64,000 nucleotides of DNA from the NCBI GenBank assembly GCA_965197455.1, contig OZ240208.1, positions 2,704,712 to 2,768,711 on the forward strand, in the 5' to 3' direction. Source of the DNA: JAGWBD01 sp965197455. GTDB taxonomy: Bacteria > Chloroflexota > Anaerolineae > Aggregatilineales > Phototrophicaceae. Each line of letters begins with the position of its first letter. The stretch's first letter is position 1. A program made the translations under genes and the position numbers. Of this stretch, positions 59,977 to 64,000 are shown piece by piece. The notes below the pieces were generated by a model. That model had not been told where the DNA came from. It worked only from the letters and a program-made list of their open reading frames with translations, and searched no databases.

Positions 59977-61095
59977 TCAGGCGTCGCGCCGGTCAAGCCA
60001 GACAGGCAGGTCGAGCGTTTGGGCGATGTGCAGCGCGATGGCCTGCGCGTTCGTATGGCAGTCCTGCGAGCCCAGCTCGCTCACACCCGGCAATGTTTCC
60101 TGCAGTTCCCTGGCAAGCTGGCGCGGTTTGTTGCTCTGCAGCAGATGCTGAAAGTCGTTGCTGCTCAAATGCAGATTAAGCTCGGCGTATTGCAAACGGT
60201 CATGGCGACCGCGCTTCTTGCGCACCAGTTCCGTCACGTAGATTGACTGGATCTGCCCCGCGCGCCGGCTCCAGAGTACCTGCTGGTCGTGGCGGGCGCG
60301 GACCTGGCGCTGGAAGCTGTCGAAGATGAAACGGTCCGGGCTGCGGCGTTGACGAATCAGGTTGCGTACGATGAGCGCCACCAGCACCAGCGCCGACAGG
60401 GCGGCCAGCAGGGGCAGAAATGCCGGCCCGGTCATCGCAATGCCGCTGAGCTGGCTGGCGGCGATGAGGAAGATATAGATCGCCGTCCACAGCAGGTACC
60501 AGAGAATGTGTCGTGTGGTTTTGCGCGCCACTTTTGGGTCGCGCACCAGCTGCAGTGTGCCCGGCATGCTGTTTTCCAGCGTCCAGGATTCGTTGAAAGT
60601 CAGTGGCAAGGACGGCAGCGGTTTTTCCGGCCGCGGCGGGGCCGCGTCTGCGACCAGCGCGTGCCGCGTCCGCGCAACCGGTTCGGGCGGCGCAGGGGTG
60701 ATCAGTTGAAAGGGGCGCCCGGTCAACGCCGCCAGCGACTGACCGGCGCGTTCGGCCAGTTCGCGAAAGTCGCTCTGGTCGGGGTCCGGCCAGTGGGCCA
60801 GCTCACACCAGCGGCTGTCGCGCAGCCGCGCCAGTTGTGGCGCCAGCAGCAAGCCCAGATGCCAGGCCTGGTCGCTTTCCGACCAGCCCAGCACGACCTG
60901 CTCAATGTGCCCGCTTTCCAGCATGCCGCCTGCAGGCAGACGGCGCGAGTAAGCGAAGGCCGCCGAGTAGCGCAGCGCGGAGTCCGGCCCGGCACACAGC
61001 AACTCGTGCGAGCCGCGCAGGTCGCTGTGCTGCAGGCGCCAGGCATCCGGTGCCAACTCGACAGACAGATTTTCCGCTGCAGCGACTGTGTCCAT
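59977..61095 (-). CDS. Conserved-looking membrane protein of unknown function
   Basis: 372 residues, not recognised. Residues 1-150 are soluble; a Pro-rich linker (about 133-160) precedes two membrane helices around 193-215 and 220-242 (LLWTAIYIFLIAAS; FLPLLAALSALVLVALIV). The C-terminal soluble part carries a PH-like pattern (DRFIFDSFQRQVRARH, then RRAGQIQSIYVTELV). It stands first in a three-gene minus-strand group with the PPC protein and rdgB. Confidence 0.6.
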   Translation of the reverse strand: MDTVAAAENLSVELAPDAWRLQHSDLRGSHELLCAGPDSALRYSAAFAYSRRLPAGGMLESGHIEQVVLGWSESDQAWHLGLLLAPQLARLRDSRWCELAHWPDPDQSDFRELAERAGQSLAALTGRPFQLITPAPPEPVARTRHALVADAAPPRPEKPLPSLPLTFNESWTLENSMPGTLQLVRDPKVARKTTRHILWYLLWTAIYIFLIAASQLSGIAMTGPAFLPLLAALSALVLVALIVRNLIRQRRSPDRFIFDSFQRQVRARHDQQVLWSRRAGQIQSIYVTELVRKKRGRHDRLQYAELNLHLSSNDFQHLLQSNKPRQLARELQETLPGVSELGSQDCHTNAQAIALHIAQTLDLPVWLDRRDA

Positions 61096-61140
61096 GCGCC
61101 CTCGTTCAAATGCACGAGGGATTGTAGCACGGAGCGCGCA

Positions 61141-63843
61141 TCATTCGTAGCGCAGCACATTTTGCGCGCGTTCATTGATGGCCACGCGCGCGCTGAGGAA
61201 GGTTGCCACGGCGCCGATGCCGACGGCGGTGATGACCAGCGCGATGGCCACCGGCGCCGCGTCGTCGGGGATGAGGATGGTTGCCTGGATGCCCAGTCGA
61301 CTCATGATAGCCACGCCCAGCGCGCTCAACCCGACGCCCAGCAGGCCACCCAGCAGGCTGATGAGCACGTTTTCGAGCAGCATGACGCCCAGCACGCGCC
61401 GCCCCTTGAGCCCGACCGCCTTGAGGATGCCGATCTGGCGCCGGCGCTCAAGCGTGGCGAGGGCGACCGTGTTGGCCATGATGACGGCCGCCGCGCCCAG
61501 TGACAGCAGGCCCACCAGAATCGGCAGGGCGCTAAACTGGTCGATGAAGCGCCCGATCAGGCCGTCGATGAAACTGACGTCGATGGCGAAGACCAGCGGC
61601 AGGGCGGAGAGGCTGAGCAGGGCCGCATCCAGGTGTTCGCTCTCGACCTCGGCCATGGTGAACTGGAAGCCGGACTCGCCGCCGCCACTGAAAACGTCCG
61701 GCGGCGCGGTCGCCTCGCCGGGGATGAAACTGGTGGAAGACTGCACGCCGACGATTTCAAACTCGTATTGTGCGTCGTCGATCTGCAGCGTCAGCCGGGC
61801 GCCGAGCGTCGTGCCCAGCTCCCGCAGATCTTCCTCAAGCACAATCAACACAGGCTGGCCGAGGTCGTCCACGTTCAGCCCCCGGCCCGCGACGATGCTC
61901 TCGTTACCGCCGAGGTTGGCGCCCGTGGTGTCGCGCACCGCGATGTCCAGCGTATAGTCCGGTAGCTGCTCCAGTTGCTGGCCGAGCTCGGCGATGCGAC
62001 CGATGTCACCTGCTCGCGAGGCCGCGCGCAGCTCCTGCCGCAACTGCCGCGCCAGGGCGATGTTCGCCTCGCTGTCGACCACAACGCCGTTGATGGCGAC
62101 GACCTGGCTGCTGTAACTAAGGACGCGCGTGCGCGAACTGACGCCCTCCAGCGCGTCAAGACGGCCGTCGATGAGCGGGTTGGCGATGGCGGCCGGTATC
62201 GGCGTGAAAATGATCACGTTACCGCCCAGGGTGTCGCTGAGCGTGGTTTGCAGGATCTGGCGAGTGCCCGCGCCGAAGAAGGTGATGCTGCTCAGGGCGA
62301 ACATGCCCGCGCTGAGCGCCAGCAGCGTGGTTGCCGTGCGCGTGCGTCCGGAGCGCAGGTTGCGCAGCGCCAGCTTCAGGTCGACCACGCCGAAGGCCGG
62401 GATGCGCCCGACGACCCACACCAGCAGCCACAGCAGGGCGATGAGCACGCCGAGCAGCAGCAGGGTCAGCGCGGTGCCGATGATGCCGGCCAGCGGATTC
62501 TCCAGAATCTGGCCGGCGATGAGGCCCAGCGCCAGCACCACCAGCAACAACGCCAGCAGGCTTTGCAGGATGCCGGTGCGCGGCAGGACGGTCTCGTTGG
62601 GGCGCAGGATGATGGCCGGGCGTACGCGCACGGCGGTCAGCACCGGCAGCACGCCAAAGGCTGCCGCGACGACCAGACCGACGACGATGCCGAAGAGCAG
62701 GGCCTCAGGTTGCAGGCGCCAGGCCAGCGGCTGCTGGATGAGTGCCTCGCCGTAGCTGTTGGCCAGGCGGCTCAGAAACACGCCCAGCAGGGCGCCGAGG
62801 GCGCTGCCCGTCAGGCCGAGGAAGAGCGCCTCGGTCATGAACAGGGCCGCCACCTGACGCCCCTTCAGGCCAAAGGTTTTGAGCGACGCGATTTCCAGGG
62901 TGCGGCGGCGCACCATCACCAGCATGGTGTTGACGATGCCGACGCCGCCGATCAGCATCGCGCCCAGACCCATGACCACGATGAACTGGCCGGTCAAGTC
63001 TGCGATGAACTGGTTCTCGGTGAGCAGGTCCGGAACAGTCGTATATCTGAAATCGCGCCCCAGCAACCGGCGCAGCTCGCCGGTCATCTCCTCCGCCTGT
63101 TCCGAAGTTTGCGGCGCCTGATCCTCCGGCAGCAGGACGCTGACGCGGTTGGGCGCGCCTTCGAGCGAGAGCAATGCCTCGCTGGAGCGATCAAGGTAGG
63201 CGAAGCCGAAGAAGGCCGCCAGCGGGTTGCGCAGGCCGGCTTCGTAATCGGTGGCGACGATGCCGCGCACCGTGAACGGTTCCTCCGTGCCGCTGACGCG
63301 CACCTCGTCGTTGACCGCGATGCCCAGCGATTCAGCCAGGTTGTGGCTGACCACGACCTCATTACCGCCCGTGAAGAGCTCTGCCAGGGGCGCGTCCGGC
63401 GGGTCCAGCGTCACAACTTCATGCGAGAGCGGCCAGTTGGCCGTGTCCACGAAGAGCGTGGTGATGAACTGTGGTCGACCGGTTGTGCTGCTGTCGGGCA
63501 GGGCGATCTGCAGGGCCTGGCTGGACGTCCACGCGCTGTAGGCGCCGCCGCGTGTCCCGACCCAGTCGTCCAGCAGGACGAGAGTATCTTCGTCCAGTTT
63601 CGGGCGATCGCTGGCTTGACCCGGGCCGCCGAAGGAGAAGCCCAGCCCCTCACCTGCGACGCTGATGGTGATGTCGCCGTGGTTGCTGGCGCGCAGGTTG
63701 CTGGTGAGCGAGTCGCCGATGGCGAGGCCGAGGCTGCGCAGGGCGACGATGGTGGCCACTCCCGCCGCGATCGAGAAGACGGCGAAAAGCGACCAGCGCC
63801 GGTTGCGCCAGAAATTGCGCAGCGCGTACTGCAGATAAAACAT
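61141..63843 (-). CDS. Large ABC-type permease, duplicated FtsX/MacB architecture
   Basis: 900 residues. Two copies of MacB-like extracytoplasmic domain plus FtsX permease: helix 1 (FAVFSIAAGVATIVALRSLG), first ectodomain (about 50-260), FtsX helices around 280-400, a middle pair (LLALLLVVLALGLIAGQIL, LLLLGVLIALLWLLVWVVG), second ectodomain with the VVAINGVVVDSEANIAL region, and final FtsX helices. The TLEIASLKTFGLKGRQVAALF and RRQIGILKAVGLKGRRVLG coupling segments appear in both halves. It needs an ATPase, not in this window; a TATACT at 63877-63872 (minus) may be its -10. ATG 63843 was chosen. Confidence 0.88.
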   Translation of the reverse strand: MFYLQYALRNFWRNRRWSLFAVFSIAAGVATIVALRSLGLAIGDSLTSNLRASNHGDITISVAGEGLGFSFGGPGQASDRPKLDEDTLVLLDDWVGTRGGAYSAWTSSQALQIALPDSSTTGRPQFITTLFVDTANWPLSHEVVTLDPPDAPLAELFTGGNEVVVSHNLAESLGIAVNDEVRVSGTEEPFTVRGIVATDYEAGLRNPLAAFFGFAYLDRSSEALLSLEGAPNRVSVLLPEDQAPQTSEQAEEMTGELRRLLGRDFRYTTVPDLLTENQFIADLTGQFIVVMGLGAMLIGGVGIVNTMLVMVRRRTLEIASLKTFGLKGRQVAALFMTEALFLGLTGSALGALLGVFLSRLANSYGEALIQQPLAWRLQPEALLFGIVVGLVVAAAFGVLPVLTAVRVRPAIILRPNETVLPRTGILQSLLALLLVVLALGLIAGQILENPLAGIIGTALTLLLLGVLIALLWLLVWVVGRIPAFGVVDLKLALRNLRSGRTRTATTLLALSAGMFALSSITFFGAGTRQILQTTLSDTLGGNVIIFTPIPAAIANPLIDGRLDALEGVSSRTRVLSYSSQVVAINGVVVDSEANIALARQLRQELRAASRAGDIGRIAELGQQLEQLPDYTLDIAVRDTTGANLGGNESIVAGRGLNVDDLGQPVLIVLEEDLRELGTTLGARLTLQIDDAQYEFEIVGVQSSTSFIPGEATAPPDVFSGGGESGFQFTMAEVESEHLDAALLSLSALPLVFAIDVSFIDGLIGRFIDQFSALPILVGLLSLGAAAVIMANTVALATLERRRQIGILKAVGLKGRRVLGVMLLENVLISLLGGLLGVGLSALGVAIMSRLGIQATILIPDDAAPVAIALVITAVGIGAVATFLSARVAINERAQNVLRYE

Positions 63844-64000
63844 GCATGCTCCTGTCAACTGCTCCCTGCATAGTATACGCAGCCAGCCCCTGTTTGTGCC
63901 CTGGCGCGCGCGAATTCATTTCGAATACCAGTCCTGGCGCAGTCCCCTGTTAAGATGGGTGACCGCAATCGCCAGCGGCTGGAGCAGAACCGGCACCGAA
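63844..64000 (+). other. Right-edge intergenic region, possible start of a divergent gene
   Basis: Contains the probable minus-strand -10 TATACT (63877-63872) for the permease. On the plus strand a TTAAGAT (63950-63956) after TG looks like a -10, and an open frame from GTG 63959 or ATG 63955 runs off the window. Too short to identify. Confidence 0.3.

Noticed and set aside
61975..63873. Long plus-strand open frame opposite the permease gene
   Set aside because: A low-complexity Gln/Arg/Ala/Asp product without domain motifs; shadow of the FtsX/MacB gene.
1..64000. CRISPR array, prophage or insertion sequence
   Set aside because: No regularly spaced direct repeats, phage structural genes or transposase motifs were seen.

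Overview
The window (about two thirds G+C outside one island) looks like a chromosomal segment of a Chloroflexota-type bacterium, perhaps Anaerolineae or Caldilineae. This placement is an inference from protein style and gene content and was not tested by any search. It opens inside the spc/alpha ribosomal operon: rplF (partial), rplR, rpsE, rpmD, rplO, secY, adk, map, rpmJ, rpsM, rpsK, rpoA, rplQ, truA, then rplM-rpsI behind their own promoter and closed by a clear terminator near 9.13 kb. rpsD and infA are absent from their common places, and truA appears to start at CTG.

From 9.1 to 20.8 kb come housekeeping genes: a cupin, an AlkX/YcaQ-type DNA glycosylase, a YabN-type methylase-MazG fusion, a THUMP tRNA methyltransferase, an APH-fold kinase, an amidohydrolase, tRNA-Pro(CGG) with its own promoter and terminator, a CDP-alcohol phosphatidyltransferase, lgt, a DinB-fold protein and lon. 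At 20.8-22.6 kb an AT-rich, foreign-looking cassette lies tail-to-tail with lon. It encodes a beta-class DNA methyltransferase, a probable PD-(D/E)XK endonuclease and a small HTH-like protein, so it is probably a type II restriction-modification system. After it sits a PHP domain fused to an AlbA_2/Schlafen-like domain.

From 24.5 to 32.2 kb there are two poorly characterised proteins (one with an internal duplication, one with a C-terminal J domain), a GH13 glycosidase with a small membrane protein, a cupin, an L,D-transpeptidase and an S9 peptidase. From 32.3 to 38.1 kb is a catabolic-looking locus: a Gfo/Idh/MocA oxidoreductase and a FadR-type regulator on one side, and two tandem DUF4438 paralogues, a VOC protein and a hydantoinase/allantoinase-like amidohydrolase on the other. 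Two near-consensus promoters there face each other across a long imperfect palindrome with a FadR-like core. From 38.2 to 44.9 kb follows an envelope polysaccharide group (GT2, GT4, flippase, GT9) together with a tightly overlapping CBS-HEPN / Nudix / STAS-like / flippase operon.

From 44.8 to 64 kb are a glucarate dehydratase-like enolase-superfamily enzyme, a class A PBP homologue that has lost the catalytic residues of both enzyme domains, a selenocysteine tRNA gene (the cell probably makes selenoproteins), ribokinase, a PAP2-like membrane protein, a GT4 transferase, a YceI protein, ferritin with duplicated upstream elements, a histidine phosphatase, recF-MFS, an SOS-boxed dinB polymerase, an rdgB / secreted PPC protein operon and a large FtsX/MacB-type permease. 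Extended -10 elements of the form TGCTATACT recur at several promoters.
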